Shown: piece by piece, positions 12,870 to 24,174 of the stretch
Numbering within the stretch: the first letter of the stretch is position 1
Layout of the letters: every line of letters begins with the position of its first letter
Assembly: GCA_028564925.1 (NCBI GenBank)
Contig: CM053031.1
Coordinates: forward strand, 100,242,888 to 100,306,887
DNA from: Lithobates sylvaticus
Taxonomy: Eukaryota; Chordata; Amphibia; Anura; Ranidae
Length of the DNA: 64,000 nucleotides
Direction: 5' to 3'
Position numbers and translations under genes: made by a program
The notes under the pieces: model-generated
Database searches by the model: none
What the model saw: only the letters and a program-made list of their open reading frames with translations
Told to the model about the DNA's origin: nothing

Positions 12870-13290
12870 CATTGTAACTTGAAACAGAGTGTAGTGACAC
12901 AAGGGTTTGTGGGAGGAACCACTAAGTGTCATGGGGGACCATTGGGCTGACCTTTCAAGAGGTCTTGGTCCTTGAAGAGTCTTCATTATAGCAGCAATCG
13001 ACAGAAGTGATATTTACTATCTTCTTTATGGTAAACACTTTTATTCATAATTTGATTTTAGGGGCACCTGATGATGTCATATATGATGAAACGCGTAGGA
13101 CACAGCCACACACACACACACGCTACCACCAATTCGCGAATGATAGTCGGCCATTTTACTTTGTGGAGGAAATATGAGCATTGGCGTTATACATGCCTGT
13201 GATTCTTCTATTTATGTGAAAGTTATTCTTTTAATAAATTGATCCCTTTTATACAATACTACACTATGTGGATTATCTTTTATTGCATGC
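12870..13290. repeat. Frog-type repeat with GATGAAACGCGT motif
   Basis: Contains cacctgatgatgtcat followed by gatgaaacgcgtaggac and a (CA)n stub. Similar motif order (dyad, ACGCGT or close variant, then an AT-rich tail) occurs at 16,085-16,920 and 58,700-59,310. Family name not known to me; no coding capacity. Confidence 0.45.
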
Positions 13291-13379
13291 CTCCTAAACA
13301 GTTTGATCCCTTTTGGGAACCTGGATAATTGAGGGTACTGGATCAACTGTGGGTGAAGGATTGTGTATATGGGATTGTA

Positions 13380-13462
13380 TTTATTTATTTTTTTTTTTTT
13401 GGTTGAACTAGATAGACTTGTGTCTTTTTTTTCAGCCTGGCTAACTATGTAACTATGTTGAC
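13380..13462 (+). repeat. Retroposon 3' tail fragment
   Basis: A T-rich stretch followed by ggttgaactagatagact, then tgtgtctt, a T-run and ctaactatgtaactatg. The same module occurs at 22,080-22,165. The repeated TAACTATG terminus resembles the short tandem tails of CR1/L2-type LINEs and their SINEs; that assignment is from memory and tentative. Confidence 0.45.
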
Positions 13463-14005
13463 GGCTTTATTTGCCCAGTCCCTTAAGATTACTTATTACT
13501 TGGAGACAGGGGAGGAGGACCAATAATTTGAAACATTGACCTTAATGTTATAAATGTTATAAATGAAGGAGCGAGTTGACCACTCTTAGTAAGGGGGGTC
13601 ACACGATTTCTGGTAAGCGCAGCATGAGGTTTGGCTGGTGACACCTGCTCTATCCTGTTTTTCAGCTACCATCAGCTACCCTTAAGGCATGTGGGACTCT
13701 TTATCCTGATATAACAACTTGGAATATTCTCAGTTTTGGGAGTACTTATATATATAAAATACAATTTTTTCCATTTTGAAATTCACTTTTTATGATTCAT
13801 TTATTCACAATATGGTGATATTTTGATGCATTTTATCGCTGCACTATTTGTATCTTGTGTTTTATGTCAGGTGTGAGGACATTGTGTTCAGCAGATTGTT
13901 TTGTATTTTTCAGCATTAGCGCATGTCTTATTTTGTTTTACTCTACTGACTGTGCCATGTCAACTAATAAGTGGGCAGGATAGGAATGACACAGTCTGAA
14001 CCATT

Positions 14006-14310
14006 GAGCCCAGGTTCACACTTACTGCGGGAATGAAATTGTGCGAGTTCAGATGAACTTGCACGATTTCATTCTCGCATGTCAGTCCCGACTTCGGGGG
14101 CGATTTCAGAGACATCTGTGCGGTTCTCTGCACAGATGTCAATGGAAATTGCACCCCAAAATTGCCAAAAGTAGTACAGGAACTACTTTTGGAAATTAGT
14201 GCGGCGTCGCACCGATTCGGACGCTGCCACTGCCGGCAATTGCCGCCGATATGGCATGCGATTTGACATGTCAAATTGCAGGCCAAATTGCATCAATGTG
14301 AACCAGGGCT
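14006..14310. mobile_element. Palindromic MITE (AGCCCAGGTTCACACT ends)
   Basis: Left end agcccaggttcacact pairs with the right end gtgaaccagggct. The near-centre motif ccaaaagtagtacaggaact continues into acttttgg, forming an internal palindrome. The same central motif is the insertion site of the 9.7-kb hAT at 45.5 kb, and a relative starts at 42,498. Non-coding. Confidence 0.75.
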
Positions 14311-15232
14311 AATTAAAGTATTGTCCGTAATGGAAGCTCCCATATTTCTAAACTTGCAGGAAGCCTTGATGTATTTCTGTGAAACAGGGATATAATTTTT
14401 TGAATATTAGGATAAATGCCTCGGCTGCTTGCTAACTATCTATGGTTTATGGTGCACAACAACATATAGCCTATGCTTTACTTTCCAATATGTCAGTATC
14501 ACCTATTTTTTAACCATTTTTGTAATTCCTTTTAGTGTAATCTTATGTTTCAGGTTGATGATCAGATCCTACAGTCGGTGAAAGAACTTAATTGCTGCAT
14601 ACTTTACTAAATATTCGGCATCAAGAACTGAGCAAGGAAACTGAAAGGAAATGTTTTCGAAGGTATTTATCCAATGCTTTGATTCTGAGCATATTATTGT
14701 CAGACTTGTGTATTTTGTGCTGATTGCTTTCTGATTAAACTACCCTTGAGAAGATGCAGACAGGTAAACACAAGGTCATAGCTATGTCTTAATCACTTCC
14801 CCTAATCACTACTGTCCTGGTTAATGAAACACAAACAAATCTGAGAGTTAAAAGAGGGTGCAGTTCTCCCAATGTGCTAAGTTATCATCATTATTCATAG
14901 CTCTTTTTTAGACTTGACATTATATTTAGTGAAAAATACATGTGAAAAGATAGATGGCTCCTCAAGAAGAACAAAGTAGAACTCATCTGAAATGAAAACC
15001 ATAATTATTGGCCAATGCGGTTTTTTACATATTTATAGTGGAAAACTGCAGCCTGAATCCAGTAGCAGACAATTAGGCTGTTTGCCAGAAACTGGAAACA
15101 AAGATAATTAGAGTATTTATGCACACTCACCAAATCAGGTTTCATGCTAGAAATCTAAATTGGCCATTCTTGGTAACTGCTCCAGTTCAGTTCACATTTT
15201 GTTCTTCGTTTCTTAGTTTTTGAAGCTCATCC
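14311..15232. other. Single-copy non-coding DNA
   Basis: No gene, transposon end or tandem repeat recognised. Confidence 0.4.
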
Positions 15233-15240
15233 CTGTAGAC

Positions 15241-15567
15241 CAAAGGTCTCCAAACTGCAGCTGGTACGCCAGATGAAGTCCTGTGCTTGCCTTAATCCAG
15301 CCCCTGATATGAGGCACTATTCTTTCCACTGACTTCAACAATGGGGAACTATTTCTCCCACTGATATAGACAATTGGCCACCATTCCTTCCACCAACACT
15401 AACAATGGGGCACTATTCCTCCCAATAATACCAGTGATGTATGGGTAGTAATTGTCTACTCCCACTGATGGTGGGTCATTTTCTACTCCCACTGACCACA
15501 GTTCAGCCCCCCTAAAGTCTAAAGGACAGTAAATTGGCCCTTTGTTTAAAAAGCCTGGAGACCCCTG
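15241..15567. mobile_element. hAT-type MITE
   Basis: Ends read caaaggtctccaaactg and gcctggagacccctg, forming short inverted repeats typical of hAT elements. Flanking 8-mers ctgtagac (15,233-15,240) and caatagac (15,568-15,575) agree at six of eight positions, as expected for an old 8-bp hAT target duplication. The interior is built from repeated ccactga- and tggggcactattcct-like phrases. No transposase. Confidence 0.7.
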
Positions 15568-15575
15568 CAATAGAC

Positions 15576-16084
15576 TATCTAGAGCCCTTGGACAAATTAA
15601 CATTTTTGATTTTATTTTTATCTCATCATTGTTCTTTCATGTATACGATTACTCTATTGACATGGAGCCACATTTACAGATTTCATATCTGCCAAGTACT
15701 GGATATGTTAAAGAGAACCATTCAGAATTATCATTTAACTGATTAATAATTTTAATAATTAATCACATTCTCTTACCCTTCCAAAAGTGCAGAGGTGGAT
15801 TAAGGAAGAAGGGGGTCCTAGGGAAGAATGCAGCTTTGCTCCCTTGATCCCTTTAACTGAGACTGCCATGGATCACAATAGAGAAGGTAAAGCAGCCCCA
15901 TTTGATCTTTCTGTACTGGCATTGACTGCCCCATCAAATTACAAGAGGGGTATTAAAAAAAAAAAAAAAGCACAGTTATTCTTGGTATAAAAGTGTATGC
16001 TCATTTGTTCTGTGTGATTCGGAGAAAAATCAAATGTTACAAGTCTATTTTGCTCTCCATGTCCAATCCATGTCCAATCTTATT
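15576..16084. other. Single-copy non-coding DNA
   Basis: Nothing recognised apart from an A-run near 15,955-15,969. Confidence 0.4.
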
Positions 16085-16920
16085 CATTCACATCCCTTGA
16101 TAAAGTCACGTGACCGTGATGATACGCGTCAGGAGGAGGAGCCTAGTGACAGTTCCCAGTGAGGAGAAGCAGGGCGCGCAGCCCATGAGTGTCTGACTGT
16201 TTGACAGAAGGCTACCGCATTAACAAGCGCTGGGTGCATGTGAGTAAAATAGAAGCCGGCACTCACATCTCATTCTTAAAAACAGCACTGCACAATGGTA
16301 TGTTTTTTTCTTTCCTTCCCCTTATGTGAACTGGAGATCTAATAGAAGGCAAAAGCTACTAGCCAAACAGAAGGATCACAGCAATTACAAAGGAAAAGGG
16401 AAGTCTATCTCTTTGTTTTATTTCTAACTTAAAAGTTTAATTGAAAGGCTAATTCTAAGCAAGTATACCATCTGCAGGAACCTTTTCATTGCATACAGGT
16501 TTACTAGTGGATTGCCGTACGATAAAAGCATGGTTTGCTATTGTATCTAATCCTGAACACCTGACCAATTGATTTAGGAAGATTGGCCAGTGTATGTTAG
16601 ACTGAGCAATACGGCAACAAAGTATCAGTGCATTTTCTTACAAGAAGTATCTATTTGGTTTTATCACTGATTTATACTATATTTATTTATTTATTTTGGA
16701 TATTTTTTCAACACAATTTTGGATTTATTTATTTATATATTACATATGGTTTCTTCACGCACATTTGCACAAGAAAGGTTTTTTATGTAATTTATAATTT
16801 ATAGGAATACGTTCCAGGCATCACACTTCACTTCATTACACTAAGTATTTTAATTTCACACAGGAATTTTTACAAGGTCTACTATTTATTTATTTATTCA
16901 ATTATTTTAAGGTTGATTAA
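16085..16920. repeat. Frog-type repeat with ACGCGT motif and AT-rich tail
   Basis: Starts around cttgataaagtcacgtgacc and gatgatacgcgtcaggagg, and ends in a long TTTATTTATTTA-type tail followed by aagcgcaccaattgcc. Motif order resembles 12.87-13.29 kb and 58.70-59.31 kb. No frame of note. Confidence 0.45.
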
Positions 16921-17245
16921 GCGCACCAATTGCCTACAGATTGTATACTATAAAACAGTGCCTATCTTAACCTCCTAAATGCTGGACTACCGCACCGCAA
17001 CTGCGAGAATTGCCCACAGTTGCAGAGAGGTTGCAGCCTGGCCTTTTCCACTTAAATGGTGGATGTTTGGTGGGCAATAGTACCCTCTGAATGAAACAGG
17101 GGGTATGATTCCAGCTGTGAATTGTGCCTTGACATGTGCACACACCCAACCACTGCCTTTCCAGCCAAAGGGGAGTGGATGAGAGGTGGTAAAAACACAG
17201 CTCAAACTCTACAGACCTGACTGAGTAAACTGTGAACAGCAGCAT

Positions 17246-17800
17246 TTAAAGTGTCGCTAAAGGCAATTTTTTTTAGTTTTGGATAGAGTGGGGAGAGATT
17301 TAAACACCTGTCAGGTTTTATTGGTTTTGCTGCCCCCGTTAGGGAGATTCCTCTCTCTATTTGTCCTGTTTTATCATCGAACATGTGGTTGAATGTGCCT
17401 AACCTTAGCTCTATTAGTTCAAGATTATTCTACATAGAGAGAAAAGATTCGACATAGAGAAAAAAAATGACATTATAAAGACAATAGCAAAAAATGGTGG
17501 AATGTGCCTAACCTAAGTCTATTAGTCCATGAAGATTCGACGAAGCAGTCGCTGCGAGAGGGAAGGAGATTCCTCTCTCTATTTGTCCTGTTTTATCATC
17601 GAAAGTGAAAGTAAAAGAAAAAGAAAAGCTCAAATTTTGGGTTGACATCAGAACAGGAAAAGAAGGGAGATCATTCAATGGGGACATTAGTTTTGGTGAC
17701 CCTGGTGACAACCCAGTATTCCCTTACTTTGGAGGACTTTCCTCTCACTTCCTGTTTTGGCTGTTAGACAGGAAGTGATGGGAAATCTCAATGAGACACA
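17246..17800. repeat. Repeat with interlocking direct duplications
   Basis: A 39-base segment beginning ggagattcctctctctattt is present identically at 17,343-17,381 and 17,565-17,603. A second motif, gaatgtgcctaacct, recurs at about 17,389 and 17,501, between those copies. The left edge (gtgtcgctaaaggcaatttt) resembles the start of the 43.9-kb repeat. Mosaic structure; family unknown. Confidence 0.6.
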
Positions 17801-18882
17801 GGTGGTTAAAACATCTGACAGGGGTTATAACATTCCCTTACTAAATCCAAACTTCGTGTGAAAGGCATAGTTGTTAAATTTAGGCCAATCTTTGTGATGC
17901 TTCTATAGATAACAGGTGACACTCTTGCAAAGTGAAAGCCACTAACCACAACAGGGTACGTATGGCAGGAAAAGACACCTTGCACCTGTATACTGAAATA
18001 GGCCAATTGTTAGTGGTGTGTAGAAGTCCATGTACCAATATGCAGATTTTTATTTAAAACAAAATCAGCAATGGGTTACAGTATGAAAGTATCCTGAACA
18101 CTATTTGTGGTACTGTATTTTAAAGTTTAATAAAGATTATAACACTCATGCCGGTGGCTTTTGTTTGTATTCTGTAGACATCCCTGCCTTGTGTTTTCTC
18201 TGGAGCAACAAAGCAATAAGTCTACCCATTGAGACTTCCAGAAATGTATTCATTGTACATAAGCAAAAACCCACCACTTACCAACAGCACCAAGAGAAGC
18301 AGCACCTGAAGATACTTTACGGAGCCTTAGGATTGCTGAAGATCCAGATCTTCACTTAATAAAATACAAAGTGTGATTACATACATGAGTGGTCAAGTTG
18401 CAATGCCAACTTCAGGCACTCTATGTGCTTTTTTTAATTTTTTCAATAAATTTCCAGATATGCAGCCATCCTTTAGCTCTTTGAAATATCTCCAGGTGTC
18501 CCTTCTCATAGCACTGTTGGTAAGCCCTGGTTTCTGTCTCTGTATGATGTACTATATTGCGTTATATACCATCAGCACAGGAATTGTAAGACATGTTTAG
18601 TCCTGTCATAGAAGAAATAAAGAGGAGATTTTTTTAAGCTATATTGAGATAGTGTTAGGTGTGTTAGTGTTAGTCCATATTCACTTCATTACAGTAATGC
18701 TACAATGGTGTTTAGTACAGCCTACTGTATCTTGTTTTATAATTGTCTGTCATATTGACTTACACTATATTACCAAAAGTATTGGGACGCCTGCCTTTAC
18801 ACGCACATGAACTTTAATGGCATTCCATTCTTAGTTGTAGGGTTCAATATTGAGTTGGCCCACCCTTTGCAGCTAAACAGCT

Positions 18883-19098
18883 TCAACTCTTCTGGGAAGG
18901 CTGTCCACAAGGTTTAGGAGTGTGTCTAGGGAAATGTTTGACCATTTTTTCAGAAGCGCATTGACGAGAAGGCCTGTCTCGCAGTCTCCACTCTGATTCA
19001 TCCCAAAGGTGTTCTATCGAGTTGAGGTCAGGACTATGTGCAGGCCAGTCAAGCTCCTCCAACCCAAACTCGCTAATCCATGACCTTGCTTTGTGCAC
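18883..19098 (-). pseudogene. Tc1 transposase C-terminal fragment (left arm)
   Basis: On the minus strand this reads DWPAHSPDLNSIEHLWDE followed by WRLRDRPSRQ, the hallmark of the last part of the Tc1 DDE domain (SPDLNPIEHLW, containing the final catalytic Glu). It has neither the N-terminal DNA-binding region nor the first two Asp motifs. It sits in the left inverted arm and points away from the rest of the transposase remnants, so it is a rearrangement product and not a gene. Confidence 0.85.
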
Positions 19099-19590
19099 TG
19101 GTCCAAATCATTTGGTGGATGGGGGATTATGGTGTGGGGTTGTTTTTTTAGGGGTTGGGCGTGGCCCCTTATTTCCAGTGAAGAGAACTCTTACAGCGTC
19201 AGCATACCAGGACATTTTGGACAACTTCATGCTCCCAACTTTGTGAGAACAGTTTGGGGATGGCCCCTTCCTGTTCCAACATGACTGCTCACCAGTGCAC
19301 AAACAAGGTCCATAAAGACATGGATGAGCGAGTTTGGGGTGGAGAAACTTGACTGGCCTGCACAGGGTACTGCCCTCTACCTGAAAGAACACCTTTGGGA
19401 TAAATTTAAGCGGAGCATGTGAGCCAGGCCTTCTCGTCCACATCAGTGCCTGACCTCAAAAATGCGCTTCTGGAAGAAAGGTTAAACATTCCCCTAGACA
19501 CACTCCTAAATCTTGTGGACAGCCTTCCCAGAAGTGTTAAAGCTGTTATAGCTGCAAAGGGTGGGACAACTCAATATTGAACCCTGCAGA
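19093..19590 (+). pseudogene. Tc1 transposase C-terminal half remnant (right)
   Basis: Plus-strand translation gives GGWGIMVWGCFF near 19,110 (family: GGGSIMVWGCF) and FQHDCSPVHK near 19,270 (family: FQQDNAPVH, the second catalytic Asp region). Further on there is a decayed EHLWDKFKRSM near 19,390 and ALLEERLNIPLDTLLNLVDSLPRSVKAVIAAKGG near the end. Several stops and at least one frame change interrupt it. The N-terminal HTH part and first Asp are missing, so it is non-functional. Confidence 0.8.
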
Positions 19591-19664
19591 CTAAGACTGG
19601 AATGCTATTAAAGTCCATGTGCGTGTAAAGGCAGATGACCCAATACTTTTGGTAATATAGTGTA

Positions 19665-22079
19665 TATGAGCTGATCCACAGGTCTAACACTATAACATAT
19701 AGAAATGCATCAAATACTGTGAATTAGAGTTATGGCAAAGGACATAAACAATGTGTTCACAAAACACACCAAGTGTTTAAAGCAAGCCGTAACTATTAAC
19801 AGGGTATACCACTAATTAACTCTAAATACAAGTATATAACAATAGCCTGATAAATACATTGCACAGTTAAACTGCAGGGACTGTAGGGCCTTTCATCAGA
19901 ATGGGGTAATTAGTACAGTTTGTTACATACAGCTAACCTTTTCACAACCTTTGAGTCTAGAAGCAAGCTTCTCCAGGCTTACTTATTTTATAAATGCAAC
20001 AGAAAACGATTTTATTTTATTATTCAGAAACAATGAGTGTCCTGGAGTGCTCTGTTAATGAATGCTAAATTTAAGCCCAGCATTCCCTTGTTATAACCAT
20101 GGCTAAAGCCATTGGTTAGTACAATAAGCTATCTATCTATGATGAACTATAATATATACAGTAGGAAACTGCTGTAAAAGCATACAGTATACTGTTTCCA
20201 CCATACCTATGACCTATAACCAACCCTACAACCAACCCCTAGCATACAATCTCAGTCTTTCTTGTTACTAGGGTACATTAGAGAATAAAAAAAAAAATCA
20301 CTAAGCTACTCAGGCGCAGAGTTTGCATGGATTTGTTTGCCTATGTTGATTTGTAGGGGTCCGTATGCAGTGGCACAGAAACAAGGGTTAGGTCTTTGGC
20401 AGGGTAGTTGGAGACTTCATACTGTTTATTGTTGTGTACTAGGTACCCTGCATTCTCCTGTTTTAGAACAGGCATCATTCTAAAAAGGGATGTGTGGCCC
20501 TCAAACAATTGATCAGATTCTCCTTTCTTTTTACGTTATTTAATGTCTTTATTTTATGACCTGGAAAATTAAGTAGCATTTTAACGTGAGAGTACCCCAC
20601 CTGGCTCAACTTTTTGATGGAAGCATTACAACCCTTAGCTATGGACTGAGAATATACTGGAAATCGAAAGTCCATGCATTTCATATTAATGATCTTATTA
20701 ATTGTCCATTATTGATTTGCTATCAGATTGTTCTGTTGGTAGCAATGGATACAAGGGTTAGACCATTTTTTTTTAAATTGCTGTTATTATTAAAATATAG
20801 ACAGAGCCTCGTTAAAGTGAGTGTTGGTTGCCCCTATTGGGAATTTTCCCTACACTTCAGTTCCAGTGACCACTGTAAAATTTTAGCTTTCCTTTGACTA
20901 AAACGTCTCAGTGTGGACAGGGGCAGCAATAAAAGTACCCGGCTTCTCCAGTCTACCCATAAATGTCTTCTTTAAGTGGTGGATATATATCTCTACTTCC
21001 GTGGGTCTACAGTTAGTTATGCACACATTATATCTAGAGCAACAATATCCCTGTAGAAATATATGTTTCTGGACTTTGCCATTTATATGCCAGCTTATTT
21101 ATGCAACATTCTACCTTATGGGTTTATAACAAATTATGCTGAATTGTTCTAATATTTTCATGGGCAAACTCTGTAGGATGTTACAGCTCTTCAGTGCAGG
21201 AAAATCTTTCTGATATCGATCTCTCAAAATCCTCATATTAGGTTGGCAAGCATTTCAAAGCTATCAGTGACTTTTCAAACACTAATGTGCAATAAATATC
21301 TGCTAACACACAAAATACTATCAAACATTACCTTGACTTTGCCTAGCTACATTTTTTACCTCTAGCCTCCAAACTATAAAAAAGATTAAATGCAAAAAAA
21401 AAAAAATGTAATTGAAATCTAATTACAATTACTTACATAAAATGATTTTGGAACAGTTAAAGGAGAACAGATAATACATAATATTCAGTAATAAAACTCA
21501 TTAGTTTTTTCTGTGTGTATTTTTGGATGCACTGCTTGGCAGCTAGCTAGCTAGTAATTCTCATCTACTTTCAAAAAACCATGAGGACTTCTGAACAAGT
21601 TTGCTACAATGCTGGTCTGCTTGTATAATAGCTAGCATAGAAAGTGGGGCAAAGCAGACTTAACCAATGCTAAAGACTGATTATTAGCAGATGTAAACAG
21701 GTGAAAACTGGAAATGTTTCCATTTTAAATTTGGTAAAAGCAGTTGTGAAGGCTAATACAGATGGAATGCAGAAAATGATGCACGCACAATCCCGACTGC
21801 TGGGTGGAAAAAGGTGCTCAAGCCAAAGCCAAAGCTGTTCAGTATACACTTCCATATGTGTCACACTTCTTATTGTTCACCTGAACATTGCCTAAAAAAT
21901 TCAAAACTTTCTTGGCATTCACTTCAATTCCCTCCCTCGCATGATCCCCATATTCCCATTGGGGTAACAAGAGTAGTGCTTTTTGCATCCAGTGGCCAAA
22001 GCGACACAACCAAGTAAACAATTATAGTTATATACAGGGCCAATCAACTGTGGATATAAATCTGTGTTTATGGAGGTTT
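19665..22079. other. Single-copy non-coding DNA
   Basis: No gene or transposon recognised in this stretch; AT-rich with short homopolymers. Confidence 0.45.
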
Positions 22080-22165
22080 TCTATTTGTTTTTTTTTTTTG
22101 TTTTTTATTGGTTAAACTAGATGGATTTGTGTCTCTAACTCTTTAACTTTGTAACTATGTAAGTT
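22080..22165 (+). repeat. Retroposon 3' tail fragment
   Basis: T-rich run, then ggttaaactagatggatttg, tgtctct and taactttgtaactatgtaag. Matches the module at 13,380-13,462, probably the 3' end of a LINE or LINE-dependent SINE. Confidence 0.45.
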
Positions 22166-22911
22166 TTTTTTCTCTGAATAAAGTTCTCCTTTAAGCATTA
22201 TCCATCTCATCGCACAACTTATCACGTACATTACAAATCACACATCACATTCTTGGCATGCAGCATAACCACAGGTGAAGGTTTTATTAGATGAAAATAA
22301 GCGCGTTGTAAAATATTTCCCTACAATTACCTAGCTGCTGTTACATTGGACATTTGGCAAGGCAGCTTTTCATATGAATGTACATTGCTTCTTCTGAGCT
22401 AACCATCAGTAGTCACTTCTTAAATTGATGCTCAATAACCTAAAAATAATTGTCTATCTTGTTTAATTAATCCAATTCAACAGAAATGTAACTGAAAAAT
22501 GTGCAGTAAGTCGTACTTAATCTTGAACATGTAGACCTATTTGTCTGCTTTCCACATCTCAATAAACGCCTTTTCAGTCTCACCGCTATTCTTTGAAAAA
22601 AATATCCATGTGATCATCTGAAGCAGTGAAGCCATTTTAGAAATGTTTATCCTGGTAAAAAAAACAAACGTTACAAGGACTACTTCAATTTTCAACAAGG
22701 TTGAAAACAATCTATCTTTTTAGGTCATTATTCTCCAGCCAGGGCCAATTAGGTGCCTAGGTAATTTTTCTCTAGCCAGGGCCAATCCGGTTTTGGGACC
22801 AATATTATATCCTATCACCAGGTCAGCTGCACTGGGGGCTCTGAATGGATAGGGAGTGACATGGCGCTTGGGAGCCCCAATTGATTAGGTGGTGTCAAGA
22901 CATTCAGGGTT
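22166..22911. other. Single-copy non-coding DNA
   Basis: No gene seen. A short tandem repetition of agccagggccaat occurs at about 22,737 and 22,779. Confidence 0.4.
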
Positions 22912-23250
22912 CAAAGCAGTCAGTCCCTGCTATATGGGTGTAGCAAAGGTGCTTTGAAATGCTTATCCATAATTCAAGCATCTACAGTATACTCCACAGA
23001 GTCTAGACATAGTACAATTACAGTCCGGTCTGCAGAAAATTGGAATAACCTTATAATACAATAACAATACAATAGCTGTGCAAAGACGTTGCTTTGGCAG
23101 AGATATGGCTTACACCTATGTTCCATGGACCAAGGCTGTCAACCCCTGATATACAGTGTACTGAAAGTGCTTTACAATGATTATCTATACGTAATTAAAA
23201 CACCTATACCATACATGCTATGCAGTTACAATTGAAGTAATATTTTTAAC
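22912..23250 (+). repeat. Diverged direct duplication, about 219-bp offset
   Basis: The segment from about 22,912 (cagtcagtccctgctatatg, then gtgctttgaaatgcttatcc) aligns loosely with the one from about 23,131 (ctgtcaacccctgatatac, then gtgctttacaatgattatct). An old tandem duplication or two copies of one repeat. Confidence 0.5.
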
Positions 23251-23435
23251 TAATAAAGCAACCAAGCTACTCATTCACTCCCTGGTAGGGTTGAGCGAAC
23301 CCGAACTGTAAAGTTCGGGTCCGTACCGGACTTTAGGGTGTTCGGGTCCCGGGCCCGAACCCGAACAATTGACTGTATGTTCGGGTTTCGGGTCCGGTGT
23401 TCGGGGATTTAATGCTGCTTTTTAAAATGTCTTTT

Positions 23436-23487
23436 AAAAGCACTCGCGGCTATATGAATTGATATTCATATAGCCGCGAGTGCTTTT
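23436..23487. repeat. Perfect 24-bp inverted repeat
   Basis: The 24-base arm containing cactcgcggctatatgaat (23,436-23,459) is matched exactly by its inverse at 23,464-23,487 around a 4-base spacer. Fragments of the same module (cactcgcggcta, gccgcgagtg) sit in inverse orientation near 61,170 and 63,130 in the 2.9-kb element. Confidence 0.9.
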
Positions 23488-24174
23488 AATACAGAGAACA
23501 GTCATTGAAGTCATTTATTTTTAAAAAGTTAGTCATAAAAAGTGTTTGGGGACCTGGGTCCTGCCCCAGGGGACATGTATCAATGCAAAAAAAACTTTAA
23601 AAAACGGCCGTTTTTTCGGGAGCAGTGATTTTAGCAATGATTAAATTGAAACAATAAAAGTGTAATATTCCTTTAAATTTCGTACCTGGGGGGTGTCTAT
23701 AGTATGCATGTAAAGGGGCGCATGTTTCCAGTGCTTAGAACTGTCTCTGCAAAAAGTGTAATTTTTGCAGAAAAGAAAGCTATTTAAAATCACTCGCTGC
23801 TATATGAATTGTCGGCTCCCGTAATACAGAGAACAGTCATTCATTGAAAGTCATTCATAAAAAAAAAGTCATTGATAAAAAATAAAAAAAACAAAAAAAT
23901 AAAAAGCGTAGGGGTCCCCCCAAATTCAATAACCAGGCCCTTCAGTTCTGGGATGGATATTAAGGGGGATCCCAGCCAAAAAAAAATGGCGTGAGGTCCC
24001 TCTCAAAATCCATACCAGACCCTTGAGGTCTGGGATGGATTTTAAGGGGAAACCCAGCCAAAAAAATGGCGTGAGGTCCCCCTAAAAATCCATACCAGAC
24101 CCTTATCCGAGCACGCAACCTGGCAGGCCGCAGGAAAAGAGGGGGGGGACGAGAGCGCCCCCCCTCCCGCCTGA

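Larger units (their letters stand above)
18763..19662. mobile_element. Tc1-like element in long-inverted-repeat form
   Basis: Termini cactatattaccaaaagtat and its inverse are flanked by TA at 18,761-18,762 and 19,663-19,664, the Tc1/mariner target signature. The outer roughly 330 bp on each side are inverted copies of one another, both derived from the 3' part of a Tc1 transposase gene and its terminal repeat. Only about 210 bp in the middle is unpaired. At 900 bp it is shorter than the 1.3-1.6 kb of complete Tc1 elements and cannot encode a whole transposase. Confidence 0.9.
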
